NCBI RefSeq assembly: GCF_030272615.1
Contig: NC_081408.1
Location: forward strand, 403,611,389 to 403,675,388
DNA: 64,000 nucleotides
DNA from: Cryptomeria japonica
Taxonomy: Eukaryota; Streptophyta; Pinopsida; Cupressales; Cupressaceae
Direction of reading: 5' to 3'
Shown: in pieces, positions 23,576 to 37,299 of the stretch
Layout: every line of letters starts with the position of its first letter
Position numbering within the stretch: position 1 is the stretch's first letter
The notes under the pieces: generated by a model
Database searches by the model: none
The model's input: the letters and a program-made list of their open reading frames with translations, nothing else
Told to the model about the DNA's origin: nothing
Position numbers and translations under genes: made by a program

Positions 23576-26500
23576 AAAGGGGGGAGGATGTAGTGTCCCT
23601 CCTAGACTTATCTTTAGATTTATGCATTGATAGACTTATTTAGACATATGGTTGATATTTTCATGATTACTTATGAATCTATTTATATCTTTGATGTTTT
23701 GTTGATTCTAGACAATCTATATTGACATATGTTAAATATGATGACTCTTGTGGATGATTGACATATCTTGGATCACCATGATGATGGATTTACATTTGAT
23801 GACTTATATGCGCTCATTATTCATGATGGATCATATTTCTTATGGTATTTCAATGGTATCTTGGTTATGATAACCCTATTTAATGATCAGATTGATAGAG
23901 TTGATGCTACATTAGTTGTGATTGTCTTATGACTGTATTCGTGATAAGAGATGATGTCATACCACTCATCATGAGCTTGATATGATTTTGTATTTCTCTT
24001 TCACTTGTCAGGATTATTTAGGATATATATGCTATTGTACATGTTGTTCTATGGTTATCAATGGTTGCAGGATTACAAGTAGCAAACATCAACTCCACCT
24101 GGTTTCACAGGTTTGAGCCTGTCTTATCCCAATGGCAAGTTGATTGGAGATGGCATAGGTTTTCTTCCTTCCACTCTAGGTCTAAGTTGGTATCCTTGTC
24201 AGTTGAGTTGAGGCTTTGAGTCACCTTTTGGTGCCATGCAGTATGATGTTTGACCCTATGTTGGGTTGCCTTGTGGCATTGTGAGTATTTGATTATTTAA
24301 TTAATTAATATTTGATTCATATAGTATTAATTTTAAATTAATTTATTATATAGTTTGGTTATTTAATTTATTTTTTCTAATTAATTGTTGAGATTTAATA
24401 TTTCATTATATTATTTGATTATTATTTATTTATTAATATTTATTTTAGGATTTAATGTTTATTTGGAGTATTTAATTATTTTATTAACCTTTGGTTTATT
24501 TATTTTATTCGACTTTTATATTTTATTTGCCCATAAGGTTTATTTTATTACCTTTTTGATTTATTACTATGTTTCTACTATTTGGATTGATTAATATAAT
24601 ATAAATATATTCCTTACCTACCTTATTATTCTATTGGTTAATTTATGAGGGTAAGTAAATAATATTATTTAATATCATTTACCTTGTATTTATGCATGGT
24701 AGGTATAGAATATAGTTTCTCTGAATATTCTGATTGGCTAGAATTTTTCTATAGTTTGGACGAAAAATTTTATTTTTGGGTTTTTCCTGTGCATTGTCGG
24801 GGTTGGCTTTTCTATGAATTTTTGGTATTTAGAAGATTTTGGTTTTCGATTTGGAACTTGGTTGGATTGTTGAAGCTTGTTGGATTGTGGATTTGGGATT
24901 TGGCTCCTCTTCAAATTTCCTCTCCATAACTTCAGGTTCCAAGTTGGTTTCGTTCAATCCTATGTACATTTTTTTTTCTGGAAAGAATTATCTTCTTTGT
25001 GCTTGAATGCTTGTATGCAGGAATGGGAGAAATTTCATTGAAAAAGAATAATAGTAAAGTTAGATAATAAGGTTGGGGATAAATATTTGCATGCATTTTT
25101 ATTGTTGAGTTATTGTAGCCATGAACAACACTATGTTTCTCTATGTTGTGACTCCTTGATTCCTTTCTCTTTGCTATGTTGGTTATATGCTAATATTTCT
25201 TGTAGAAGATGAAATCCTTGTATTCTCATTGTTATACCAATTTTGTGAGAGTTTGGTCTTCAAATATAAACTTGTTTTCTGAGTATTGCTCTCAGTTGTG
25301 TTTATATTCTGATGGTGAAATCTCCTACGTTTTGAGTTTCATCTTGTTGTTGTTAATTTCTTTAAGTTATAAATGTCATTGTGCCCCTTTCTGGGTTGAT
25401 TTGAAGCCATGTTTGTGACTTGGATGACTTCTTTTTAAGTTGTAAGTGTATAAGTTTATGTTTCTCTGAGTTTTAGTCTCTGTTGTGGATGTGCTACAAG
25501 ATTGGTCATATGCGCTAGAAAATGTGTTGTATGCGCTGCCAAATTCATCATATGTGCCACTATATGAGTTCTATGCACCACCGTATGTGCTATATGCACC
25601 ATTATACTATGTCTTTTGATTTTTAGACTTTGTCTTGGATGCACTACAGAATGGGGTAGATGCACTATTTTACCAGGCAAATGCGCTACAGAATGCTTCA
25701 GATGCGTTACAGAATGCTTCAGATGCGTTAAACTACTAAATGTTGGTATTTTGACAGTCTTGGATTTTCTATGATCCATTTTCTAAATTTTGCTTTGTAC
25801 CAGAGAGTTTTCATGATAATCCTGAGGTTCCCAGATCTATGTATTGGTATATTTTGGGTATTTGCCATGTATTTAGCTCTGGCAAGAGGGATTTTATACC
25901 TTGTTTTGAGGTTTATGCTATATTTTCTCTAGCAAGATGAGTGTTCCTTGTTGTGGGGGGTATACGTGTTTCTCCATTGAGAAGACCAATGTCTCGCTAA
26001 AGAGGTGATTTATGATTTGGTTGTGCAAAAGGATTTATACCTTACCTTATTTATATGTGTATTTAGTTTCATGAGGCTCTTGATTTATATGTTGGCTTTA
26101 TGGTTCTTCTTATGTTTTAGATTTGTATATGTGCATGATTGATGTTATTGGTGGATTTATTTCATATGAGCCTCCTTGTTGTTATTGTGATTTATATTAC
26201 CCTAAGGTCTTGTCTCATGACTAGGGAGAGTGGGCTTCCACGTGATGGCTGAGGTCAAGAGAAAATGGGCTATCAAGAGGTTCCTTGTAAGGATGCTTGA
26301 GGTCTAGACCACCAGGAACACGTTGGGGTTTTTTCTTGTTGTAAATAAGTGATAAAATTAATAATTAATTAGTGGGTTGGGTAATTAGGACTCACCTAAT
26401 AAGATAATAATTGGTTTTGGTGCCCCACCTCATGGCCCTTGAGTGGAAACTTAGGATGAGCTTGGGAAGATTGTGGAGATGGTAAGACAAATTCCCTTGA

Positions 26501-27768
26501 TTCTCTCATAGGTTGAGATGGATCCACATGTCTATCAGGGTGTGGCATAATCCCCTTCTATGTAAGGATAACATGTGATGACACTCTTTCCCTACATGTG
26601 TCCATGGTCCTTATGCCTTGGTTGTTGGTATGCCTTTGGGATTTTATTGGTTTTAGATTAGCCTTGTGATGTGTTTTGGTATACTCTTTTAATGGTTGTT
26701 TTTCAATGGCTGTGATATTGTCCCTTGGTTGATAGGTGTTAGCCTAGGTCTAGAGGGTTATGTAACCTTGTGTCATCTCCTAGCACGAGGGGTGGTTTCT
26801 TATTGGTTCCGCATTGCTGTGTGGTTTGATGCCTCTTCCATTGGGATGTTCTTTGTTAGATGCTAGCATGCATGGATGTGGATTCATATCTCTTCTTCAT
26901 GTGCATGGATTCTTGGAGCTTATTCTATGTAATGAGATTGTACTCATGTACCATGTATCATGAGGAAGTTTCATATTGTAAAGGTAAAAGATACTATGTA
27001 CATTGTTGTCTTGTAGAAATATGTATTAGGACAAGATGTAATGTGATAGATTGTGTGGATATAATCATTGTAGTATCAATGTGGTATTTGGATATTCATG
27101 GATGTAATCTTAGATTGGAAGTAATTGAAGAATAAGAAGTGTTACTTGACTAATTATGTGTTTCTATAGTTAATTAAGAGAATGCCAATGATTGTGTGTG
27201 CATTAGAGTGGATGCTCTTACTTAAAAGATGTTATTCCCTTATTGTGCTTATGGATATGTATGAGTAGTGTGTATGCATACATGGTTAATCCTAAGAAAA
27301 TGAAATAAGATATATTAGATGGTGCTTACATGGAAAATATGCTGTCATGTTGGTAGATGGATTAAGAGGGGTATTAGGAACATTTGGATTTGGTATTCTA
27401 AAATTAACTTAAAGGGGTAATAGGAATATGTTAGGATTTGCATATGATAATTAATAGTTCTCATATTAATAAGGAAAGTAAATGATTAGGATGTGGATAT
27501 GTTTATGTGGTAGAGTTAATTAAGTAATGGCATTGAGATACCCTAGGGAATGATAGTTGTTGTATTTTTATTTAGCTTGCATATTATATTGTTATGAATA
27601 TGGTTATGTTTAAATTATTTTTGAATTCTTGTTAATGTATTTTTAATGCACATGAGTAATGGTAGCTTAATATGTTGCATTAGATTAATGTTTTTTCTTA
27701 AGAGAAAAATATCTTTATTTGTTAGTTAGTTTAGTTATTTTCTCTAGGGTATTTTGGAGGGTATTACA
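23575..27768 (+). repeat. Gypsy-1 PPT and 3' LTR
   Basis: The purine run AAAGGGGGGAGGA (23576-23588) is followed by the LTR 23589-27768 (4180 bp), ending GTATTACA. The interior is AT-rich at 24290-24610 and carries the minisatellite at 25485-25740, including two near-perfect copies of a 21-bp unit 'AGATGCGTTACAGAATGCTTC'. No genes. Confidence 0.92.
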
Positions 27769-27773
27769 TCTTC

Positions 27774-28026
27774 TATCTTATTCACCTCATTCTTCTGCAT
27801 CAGATCTTTAACAGTCTCATTCGCTTGCTTCAAATGATTGTTAACTTCCTTATGCTTTAACTTAAATTTATGGATTTTCTCTCAGCTTTTGCACACATTC
27901 ATTTTCTACTTTCATATTCTCTTTTAATTCCTCATTCTCTAATTCAACACTTTCTAGATCTTCAAGATCTATCTGCAAGTCTTCATGCAACTGAAATTCT
28001 TCGGTCATACACATAGGTGCCTTCAT
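27774..28026 (-). pseudogene. Element Z Gag, N-terminal part
   Basis: On the minus strand an ATG at 28026, about 53 bp after the PBS, opens 'MKAPMCMTEEFQLHEDLQID' and a Glu/Lys/Leu-rich coiled coil ('ELENEELKENMKVENECVQK'). A frameshift follows, then 'KEVNNHLKQANETVKDLMQK' up to the Gypsy-1 insertion. The frame resumes at 7494. Start choice follows the PBS-to-ATG distance, similar to element A. Confidence 0.7.
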
Positions 28027-28078
28027 TCAACTAGCAAGGATCTCCCTCAAGAAGTTAATCTTTCAAGAAAAGGACCAA

Positions 28079-28093
28079 AGCTTTGATCCCAAC
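28079..28093 (-). other. Element Z primer-binding site (degenerate)
   Basis: The minus strand reads GTTGGGATCAAAGC directly after the 5' LTR. It resembles TTGGTATCAGAGC, the initiator-Met site, with two changes. Confidence 0.65.
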
Positions 28094-29250
28094 AGTTGGA
28101 TTGGTTGAAGAGACCAAAATAATGAGGGGAGGTGAATCAGTATTCCCACTGATTCATAACTTTCTCCAAAAATCTAGACCTTTTACAAATGTATCAAATT
28201 CACCAACTAAGCATATCAAATATTAAACAAAAAATATAGAATAAACATGAAAACACGACCACAAATGGAACATCAGATTTTGCACGTGGAAAACTAATTG
28301 GGAAAAACCACAGAGAGTGTTAACTCTCAAAATAATATAACTAGTTATATGGTGTTTACAAAACGGGTGGCTCACTACTAGATTACAAAAACATCTTATT
28401 GTCATAATGATCACTGCAACAAGTATAAATGAATTGAAGCAAGTTGCATCTCCAAATGCATGAAATCAGTTCCTGATTAAGCTCAGATCACAACTCACAA
28501 AGATTATAGAAAATCTGGTAAAATATCTTTGTACCACTATCTACAAACACCTATAGTAGATCTAATGAAGGATTACTGCAACACTACTTTGCACTCTGAC
28601 TCTACTCCAACTTCTTCATTGTCTACACCTCGCACTTCACACACTACTTCATACCAATCATACCTCGTCTTCTATCCATACTTTCCATATATACTAGAAA
28701 GATTATAAATCAACAGAATATGTCAGCCAAGCATAAGTAATATGTTGCTTAGATCAACACGTTATCCAATAAAGACAATGCCAAAAATATGATAACCAAG
28801 TCCACCTCCACAAAATCTCTATACGCTTCCTTTACACAATTCATTCACCAATGCATATACCTTAATTATCGAAATAGAATAGGGGTCAATCGGACCCATA
28901 GATATTGACCCATAAACACAAAACTCCATACATAGCAACTCCAAACTCTAAAATACAAGTACTACGCATACCACAGATACCGAACCACGAGACATAAAAG
29001 ATACAACTGACATAACTGAAATGGATGATACCGAAACAAACAACTGATAATGAGACTAGTGTAAACATAACTCAAGATTCTGGAGATGAAGATCTTTAGG
29101 AAGTGACTCTAGTAGATCATCTACACTTTACTGTATTATATTCCAGTAATACCAAAACTGCATACATCATCTGCACATACCATCCAGATCAAACCAAATA
29201 ACTGGGTTGACATCAATGACAACAATGACAATATTCACATAAGTCTAACA
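28094..29250 (-). repeat. 5' LTR of element Z
   Basis: It starts (minus) TGTTAGACTTATGTG at 29250 and ends CCAATCCAAC at 28094. About 1157 bp, pairing with 3283-4416. The terminal TG...CA is mutated at its inner end. No coding content. Confidence 0.85.
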
Positions 29251-29467
29251 ATTAGTTCCTATCACATTTTTGTCCACTGGTCTAAGTACTAGCTCCCAAG
29301 TCTAATTCTTCTATATCTGATTCAATTCTTCTTCCATTGCTTTTACCCAAATTCGTTCTTTTCTCACTTCTTCATATGATTTAGGTTCAATAAGTGGAAG
29401 AAAACAACAATTATTTTTCTCATTTACCTCTGTAACAATTCTTCTTGTTTGAACTCATTTGTTCTTG
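29251..29467 (-). pseudogene. Base Copia RT, N-terminal part
   Basis: Minus frame: 'SYEEVRKERIWVKAMEEELN', two stops, then 'TWELVLRPVDKNVIGT'. These are the first conserved blocks of Copia RT (WxxAMxEE, TWxLVPxPxxxxVIGTKWVF). The next residues, 'KWVF', are at 3280, on the far side of element Z. Confidence 0.88.
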
Positions 29468-32120
29468 TGTAATGCTTGCCAGAATACCCTAGAGAAATAT
29501 ACTAACTTTACATGCTAGAGATTAAAAAATAAATAAACATCATCTAATGCAACGTATACGACTACCTAATCATATGCATTTAATATCCAGTAACAAGATA
29601 TACAATTAATCGTCATGAACATAAACTTAAAAATATAATCATAAGAACTCATTACGCAAGCGGAAGCAAACACAACTCCACAATTATTCTTCCCTAGGGT
29701 ATCTCAATGTTATTATCTAATCTACCCATAAACCATAATCACATCAAGAATATGCCATCATAAGCATAACATCATAATTACTACCATAACCCAATGCATT
29801 CCAATTCAACTAACATTCTCTCTTTTCAAGCATATATTTATATCTATATGAACACTCACTATATCTATCATGAATGCAAATCCCATTTAACCCCTACGAT
29901 TCATTTTATGAGCACCAATCCAAATGTTCCTAATCCCAATCACTTATTCAACATCCTAGCATCACTATTCCATTTTCAATTATAATTACCATATTATTAG
30001 TCTATTTCCTTTATTCATCATAGTCACCCACATAACACTAAATGCATATCCATAGAATCAATTCCATTAATGAGCATTGTCTAAGATACAACATTATGTT
30101 CTCTTACAAGTATTATGATCATGGCCTAATACATCATCTAACCATTACATATACATCAACTATTTCACATCAAGGAGCATAGCTCTCAACTACCAATACA
30201 ATTACATCATGAATTCTACAAGATACATAAGCCATATGAATTATATACATCAATCCTCTACGAATATCCAATCCATAAGCTAAAGAGATAAGAATCCACA
30301 TCCACATGCAAGAGCAACCAATGAAGAACATCCCAATGGAAGAAGGCATCAAACCACTCGACCATGTGGAACCATAAGGAACCACCCTCTGTGCTAGGAG
30401 ATGACACTAGATCCCACACACACTCTAGATCTAGGCTGACACCTAACAACCAAAGGATAACACTCCACACATCATGCAACTAAATCAAGCTTAATATAAA
30501 CATAAGACTTCCAGAGGCATCACGACAACAAAGCTTAAGGAACTAGGATCCACATGTAGGGAAGAGTGTCATAACATGTTATCACCAACAATAAAGGATA
30601 TCCTAGAACTCAATTTTTGCATCCATGATACACATGCAAAACTATCTCAACCTTTTAGGAAATCAAGGGAGTTCAGTTTATCCGGTTACCAGATCTGCCC
30701 ATACCTCACTCTGGTTGCACTAGCAATCCAACCATGAGATGGGGTACCACACATATATTTCTTATCTTATTAAGATAAGTTACTAATACCCAACCCACCT
30801 ATGATTAATTTATTATGTTATCACTTGATTATTACAATAAACCCCCAATGAACTATCCCAACGGTCTAGACCCTGGCTCCATAACTCAAGGAATCCTAGC
30901 AGTCCATTCCTCATGATCTTGGCATAATCATGGAAGGCCATTCTCCCTAAGCATGCTCCTATGCCTTAGGGTAACATCACACATATACAAGAGTGAGGGC
31001 TCTCAATACATCATAACCTGGTTAACCAAGGTCTCCATTACAAAAATATCAACAACATCAATCTTGCACATATACAAATCTAAAACATAACAAGATCCAT
31101 AAATTCAACATTTAAATCGGGAGCCTCATGAAACTAAATACACATATAAGCAACCCGAGGTATAAATCCTCTTGCATAGTCAAATAATAGATCACCTCTA
31201 CAACGAGACACTGGTCCTCTCATTAGAGAAACACGTATATCCTCCATAGCTAGGAACACTCATCTTGTTGGAGAAAATATGACATAAACCTCAACAGAAA
31301 GATATAAATTCCTCTTGTCGGAGCTAAAACAACAATAAAATAGCCAAAACTAAAGCGTAATAAACCATTAATAAAACAAAAATTAATAAAATAAACCATG
31401 GGCACTATTAAACATAAAAGCCCAATAATAAAATGACCAAGGGTAATATAAATAAATACCCAAATTAATATTAAGGCCTCAACTATATAAATAAATAATA
31501 ATTTCAAGAGACTCTATTAATAAAATAAATAAACAATAAATAATAAATATCCAATAAACACTTAAATCAATGAATACATATTAGTGAATTACCCAATAAA
31601 TAATTAAATGTCAAAATATACTTTAATTTAATTTATTTAAACTATATGAATCAATTATTAATTAATTTATTATTATAAACTATACAAGACAATTAATTAA
31701 TTAATAATTAAATAACCAATAATCACAACACCTCAAGACAACTCAACAAGGGGCAATAAAAAATACCACATGACACTATACATCGACTCAATTCAAGATA
31801 CTAGATGAACAAGGATATCAACTTAAACCTAGAGTGTAGAATGGGATTTCATATCACCTCTGATCAACTTGCCATGGGATGAAGACACGCTTAGACCTGT
31901 GAAGTTAGGTGGAGTCGATGTCTAGTACCTGCAAACCTGTCACCACCAAAACACGTACAACAACATATACCATAACATATATCATGAAATAGAAAGACAA
32001 GTGAAGGGTAATCACAATGTCCTATCGTGCTCATGAATGAGTGGTATGACATCGTCCCTATCACAAATGTAGTGGAAGGAAATCACGACAATCAAGCACT
32101 ATCATGATCACCATCATATC

Positions 32121-35100
32121 TGTCGTGCCCAAACTTTTCGGCAAAAATGGAACAAAAAAAATAAAATTTGAACATCAAAATCTCATAGAATGATCTACAT
32201 TTATAACGAAGTCAATTAAGTTTTGTCTTAACTAAGATGTAGATAGTATTGTTTACTAGGATTGGAATAATTAATTCAATCAATAGGGCGACAATAGTTA
32301 GTGAAGACTAATTTATTTTCTAAGAAGATCATCGAAATTTAATTAATTAAATCAACCTAATTAATTTGCCGCTAATTAAGGTCAAGGGATATTTAAATAT
32401 CTCAATTTCATTTAAAACATTCCAGACCAAAAATAATGATAATACTATCTTAAATTTAAAATTAATTAATTGGGCGCACACAAATTCATTATTTAAATTT
32501 AACCAATAGGGTTACAAATTCAATAATGTTATTTGTCAAATAAATGCAATTTGTACTATAGTCAATATTAATCTCCCCTAAACCTTCAATTTTCGACTAT
32601 TAAATAATTTGGCCAAAATTGGTCTCATAGGCTAAAAATTCGTATAAAATGATTAATAATTTTCATTTATAAATTTTCCCCAAATTAAATTTAACTCAAC
32701 GCCCATACTTAATTAAATATATAAAAATAACTATACAGTAACCAAGGGGTAGCTTTTTTTTTTTTTTTTTTACATGATTATAAATAAATAAATAAATATA
32801 TATATTTATTTAAGGCTAAGGATATTAGGATAGTTTTCTCCCCTTTTTTTTTGAGATAAAAACATTAACATGCAGGGATAACATAAAGTAATCAGACAAC
32901 ATGTAAATGGATGCAACATTAAAATAGATATAGGTTTTTTTTTAATGATTTATTTCAACTTGAATAGACGAGCTTATATCCTCATTTTATTCCTAATATT
33001 AGGTATTTAAACTAACCATTCTCTTTTCAAAATAAACTTAGCATAGTGAAGATATTTTATTCTCATTGTCTAGGACTAAATCTGTATATATATATTTTTT
33101 AACAGCAATAAATATTATGACAGTAAATAATAGCAACAAGCTAAAAACTTTAAATAGTTTATTTTCTTCAACAGAAGTAGAAATGCATATATCTATTAAA
33201 CATATACTAGACTTTCTTTTAAACAAGCCAATATGGGCTATCTAGCCTCTTTCTTATATTTTTCCTAAGAACATTGAGGCATATTGGGATAAATGCATTT
33301 CTATTTTACTTTCTATGTAGTATAGTTATCTATGGGAAGAGATTAAATTTATCTACTTTAGCTTTCTATTTTTTTTTTCCTTTTTTTTTGAAATAGAAAA
33401 TGACATCAATAAACACAACTACAGCAACATTTAAATATTCCAGAAAATTACTTAAAACATTCTTATATCTCTTTCTGCATTTCTTTTATATATATATATA
33501 TATGTATATATATATAATTACAGAGATAAATAGATGACAAATTTCAATATAAGACAAATTTACATAAAAGCTAGATGATAATAAAAGACACAACATAATA
33601 CATTTCCTTTCATTCAAAAACACTTTGCTCATTAGAATATTTTGAATACAATAGTCAACTTTTACAATGGGTGAAATACCCCAACTTGTCTCTCATTCCT
33701 AATAATGAGGACTTAAATAAAGTAATACATTTCTTTATACATAAATAAATACAACATAAACCGCCTCATTTACATTTCTGCAACTAAAATATAATATTCA
33801 TTTCCTATTCTTTTTCTGCAACTAAACTGAAACCAACAACTCCTAGCTCTCCTTTTTTTTTCTTTCCCAAGCAACCTGCACACAAAATCTTTAGGCTGTG
33901 ACCATGGGGTGCTCACCTCCCAGCCTAGGCTTACTAGAAGCCACCCCCGAGCTTGGAGAACCAAGGCCTAGACGGGGTTACAATCAAGCAAACTCAAACA
34001 AGCAAGGGAAATACTCAAACAGACACATTCCCATCCAAGGCTAAACTTCATCACATAATGTGATGTTTACAAGGGTGGACGTGGACCAAGTACCTTTGAG
34101 GAAAACTACAAGATAGTAAATCATAGCCAACTCATGGCAACCAAGAACACAACAAAAATCATCTTAACCCCACATCCTTATGACCCCCAAGGCATACATG
34201 CCATATTTTCTCCCCTTATGACCTCCGAATGCATAAACAAAACTATGCATCAAGAGTCACATAAAAAAACCCTTGAGATCACTCTCAAAATGAGAACCTC
34301 TAACTCTAAGGCTGTCAAACTCCTTCCACCCCCAAGACCATCCTACCCTCCCAAGGGTAAGAAGGCCTTGGATACTCCCAAAACACAAGAAAATCATAAA
34401 CAGAAATAATAGGAAGATCACATAATATTTTCACAAAGGAAAGACAAGGAAAAACAACATTTACAATCAAGCATTCCTACAAATAGATTTCAAACATACA
34501 AGTAAGAAAAAGCACCCACCTTGAATCTGCCAAGGGTATTCTAGGGATAGCTTGGAGAAGAGTAGTCCAATTCCACAAATCTTTTTTGCAACACTTAGCC
34601 AAAATTTCTATTCTTAAACTTTTTTTTTTTTTCAAATTTTCTAGATCTCCAAAGATGGAGAGTGGGTGATTAACTCACTAAGTCTCAATCTCTTGCCTAA
34701 GAAGGCTTCTCCCACTCTTTCCAACCTCTTAGATAGAGTGAGAGGCTCCCATTGGTTGGATTTCCCTAGGTCTTACACACTCCCTAACCAAGGCACCTCA
34801 AGAAGAGGAATGACACATACCAAGAAGGTTATCTAACCAAGGATGGCACTCCTAAAGATGAAATTCGGCCATCTAAGAAAACCCAGTTTTTTGGGTGGTT
34901 AAACAAGCCCCAGGGAAAAGACACGTGGCCAAGTTTGGCCTTCACCTATAGGTATCCCATGAGGCCCAATAAAAATACCGCAAAACTGAGTCTACGAGTT
35001 GGTTTAACCCTTTGAAAGTCCACCTAAAGTTAACCTATGGGTCAACTCTGAGTTGACCCTCCTTATGGCTCACTATCCTAGATTTCTTGGAACCTTCAAG

Positions 35101-35866
35101 GATATTTTGGAAATATATCAATTAAACAAAAAGAAATCTCTAAAAAAGGTGACATGACAATTTCCAACACAACATACAACATATGTGTCAAGTGACACTA
35201 CAAAATAATTCCACATCACAAATACACACATGGCAATTGTCCCTTGAATGATTTAAACAATTTAATAAATACAATTTACACCCATGCAAAAATTTATGTT
35301 TACAAATAAAATACAATAGATACGGGGTGTTGTCTCTCCAAATAGACAACTCCTAGTTTTACGAATGTACATAGCCCTAGGCTTGATTCTCCATAATGTT
35401 TCCATGGTCACATGGATAATTTTCTTGCGCATCTCAATTACACATTAGTACTTCCCAATAGCCTCATATAATATTAAACACATAATAAGAATACAAATCA
35501 ATCACTCTGCATACAATTGACATCATACAAATCAATTTATCATATAACAAGGCAAATCCACATAAGCAATTATCATAATCTTCATAAACTTAATCCATTC
35601 ATAAGATATGCATCATATTTGTAGCATCATAATAAAGTCTTGCAAATCAAATAATGACCTACACCATCTCTATGTTATGCTATTCTAGAATCATATAAAA
35701 TTCTATATCCACAATTCATAGAAATGAAGCATCAATATATCAATGTTATCCAATTCCTGGGATCATATAAAGTTCTATATCCATAATGCATAAAAATAAA
35801 GCATCCATAATAGTTCCAACATGAAAATTACTGAAATGCTAGGATGGGTTGGGGTAGGGCCTCACA
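32121..35866 (-). repeat. Gypsy-2 3' LTR (3746 bp)
   Basis: Starts (minus) TGTGAGGCC at 35866 after the PPT and ends GGGCACGACA at 32121. It is AT-rich with T-runs at 32755-32771 and TA repeats at 33490-33515. Compared with the 5' LTR it lacks an 810-bp block (equivalent of 52251-53060) and the long GT/AT microsatellite. Open frames on either strand here recur in the other LTR and look like noncoding noise. Confidence 0.92.
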
Positions 35867-35880
35867 CCCTCCCCCTCTAG
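35867..35880 (-). other. Gypsy-2 polypurine tract
   Basis: The minus strand reads AGAGGGGGAGGG immediately before the LTR start. Confidence 0.85.
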
Positions 35881-35889
35881 GTATGAAAT

Positions 35890-37290
35890 TCCTCCTGGAG
35901 CTCATCAAAAAGATGAGGGTACTATGATCTCATACGTGTTGCATCCTCCCATGAATCTGTAACCTCATCATAGCAATCCCATTGGACCCTAACCTAGTCC
36001 AGCTCTCAACCTCGAAGGGCCAATGTCCAGTGAGCCAAAATGCGAATGGGATCCAAAGGTAGCTGCCTGTCCAACTCCACCTGCAAGGCATCCCAATCTA
36101 AAATATGAGACTCATCGTAGATATACTTCCTCAAAACTGAAACATGAAACACATCGTGGATGCGTGACAGATTAGGTGGCAAAGCTAGGTGATAAGCAAC
36201 TGGTCCTATCCTCTCAAGGATCTCAAATGGTCTGACAAAGCGAGGTGCGAGCTTAGAACCCTTTCCATAATGGATTGGACTCTTATGCGGCCGCACTCTC
36301 AGAATAACTGTCCCCAACCATGTAACTCTAGTCTATCCTCTTTGCATCTACATACTTCTTCAGCCTATCCCGTGCCTCCCTAAGGCGTCGTCTAATAAAA
36401 ATTTCCTGCTACTCCATATCACGAACCATCTCAGGACCTATGGCCACTCTATCCTCAATATGGTCCCAACTCAGAGGTGTCCTGCAAGGTCTGCCATACA
36501 AAGCCTGAAAAGGTGGCATCCCCAAAGAAGTGTGATGCCCATTATTATAGGCAAACTCTACTAAATGAAGGTACTCCTCCCATCTACTCTGATGATCCAT
36601 GATGTACATGCAGAGCATATCCTCTAACACCTAGTTAACCCGCTCTGTCTGTCCATTTGTTTATGGATCATAAGTTGTACTGAAGTTGAGCTTGGTGCCC
36701 ATTGCTGCCTGTAATGCCTTCCAAAAGGAAGAAGTGAAGAGGGAATCCCTATCAAAAATAATCTTGCATGGAATGCCATGAAGCTTGACAATTTCTCGCA
36801 AGAACACTTGTGCCACCACTAGTGATGTGAAGCTAGTCCTGATTGGTGAGAAGTGGGCCACTTTGGTCAACTTGTCAACTGTCACCAAGATAGCATCATG
36901 GCGATGGGATGACATGGGAAGACCAATGATGAAATCCATGGATGTAGTATCCCATTTCCACTCTAGTATAGCATGAGACTGGAGCAACCCACCAGGATGG
37001 TGGTGCTCTGCCTTGACTCTCTAACACTCAAGGCATCGGGCTACTAACTCAGCAATAAGCTGCCACATACTTGGCCAATGATATAACTGCCTCAAGTCTA
37101 CATGCATCTTCTTAACCCCAAGATGTGCTACATAAGGAGCTCTGTGAGACTCCATGATAATGAACTCTCGCAATCCCCTGTGAGAAGGTACATAGATGCA
37201 CCCTCTATGGCATAATAGTCCATCAGACTCTAAAGAATAATCCACATACTTCCTCTCCAGGGTCTGCTGAAATTGAATCATCTGACAAAC
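35890..37290 (-). pseudogene. Gypsy-2 integrase with chromodomain
   Basis: Minus strand. The zinc-finger region: 'HRGLREFIIMESHRAPYVAH' then 'LVARCLEC' (H/H/C/C spacing). Core: 'TSMDFIIGLPMS', 'IIFDRDSLFTS' (family S-D replaced by F-D) and, after a stop in a Gln codon, 'NGQTERVN' with the catalytic Glu. Then 'FAYNNGHHTSLGMPPFQALY', the GPF/Y-like region, '[14 protein letters not shown]', and a chromodomain-like end 'VQWDCYDEVTDSWEDATR' (about 35925-35985). It would insert the cDNA and, through the chromodomain, favour heterochromatin. Several TAG stops and one frameshift disable it. Confidence 0.9.
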
Positions 37291-37299
37291 CTCTAGATA

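Larger units (their letters stand above)
7500..27768 (+). mobile_element. Gypsy-1: Ty3/Gypsy chromovirus with 4.2-kb LTRs
   Basis: Complete element bounded by TGTAGTGTCCC and GGTATTACA, with a perfect 5-bp target duplication TCTTC at 7495-7499 and 27769-27773. It is inserted in the Gag of element Z. Order: 5' LTR, PBS (18302), gag, protease, RT, RNase H, integrase, chromodomain, PPT, 3' LTR; this is Gypsy order with a C-terminal chromodomain. Element C lies inside the 5' LTR. All frames contain stops, and the two LTRs show 8 differences in the first ~108 aligned bases by hand count, so the insertion is old. Confidence 0.92.
3283..29250 (-). mobile_element. Element Z: pol-less LTR retrotransposon (Gag + ORF2)
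   Basis: Minus-strand element with 5' LTR 28094-29250, degenerate PBS, gag split by Gypsy-1 (27774-28026 and 6690-7494), ORF2 (4560-6433), PPT and 3' LTR 3283-4416. Target duplication on the minus strand is CTAAT/CTAAG, one mismatch, flanking an interruption in the base Copia RT. Removing Gypsy-1 leaves an internal region of about 3.4 kb. None of it resembles protease, integrase, RT or RNase H, so Z is non-autonomous by content rather than by an obvious deletion. The same gene order recurs in element A. Confidence 0.8.
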
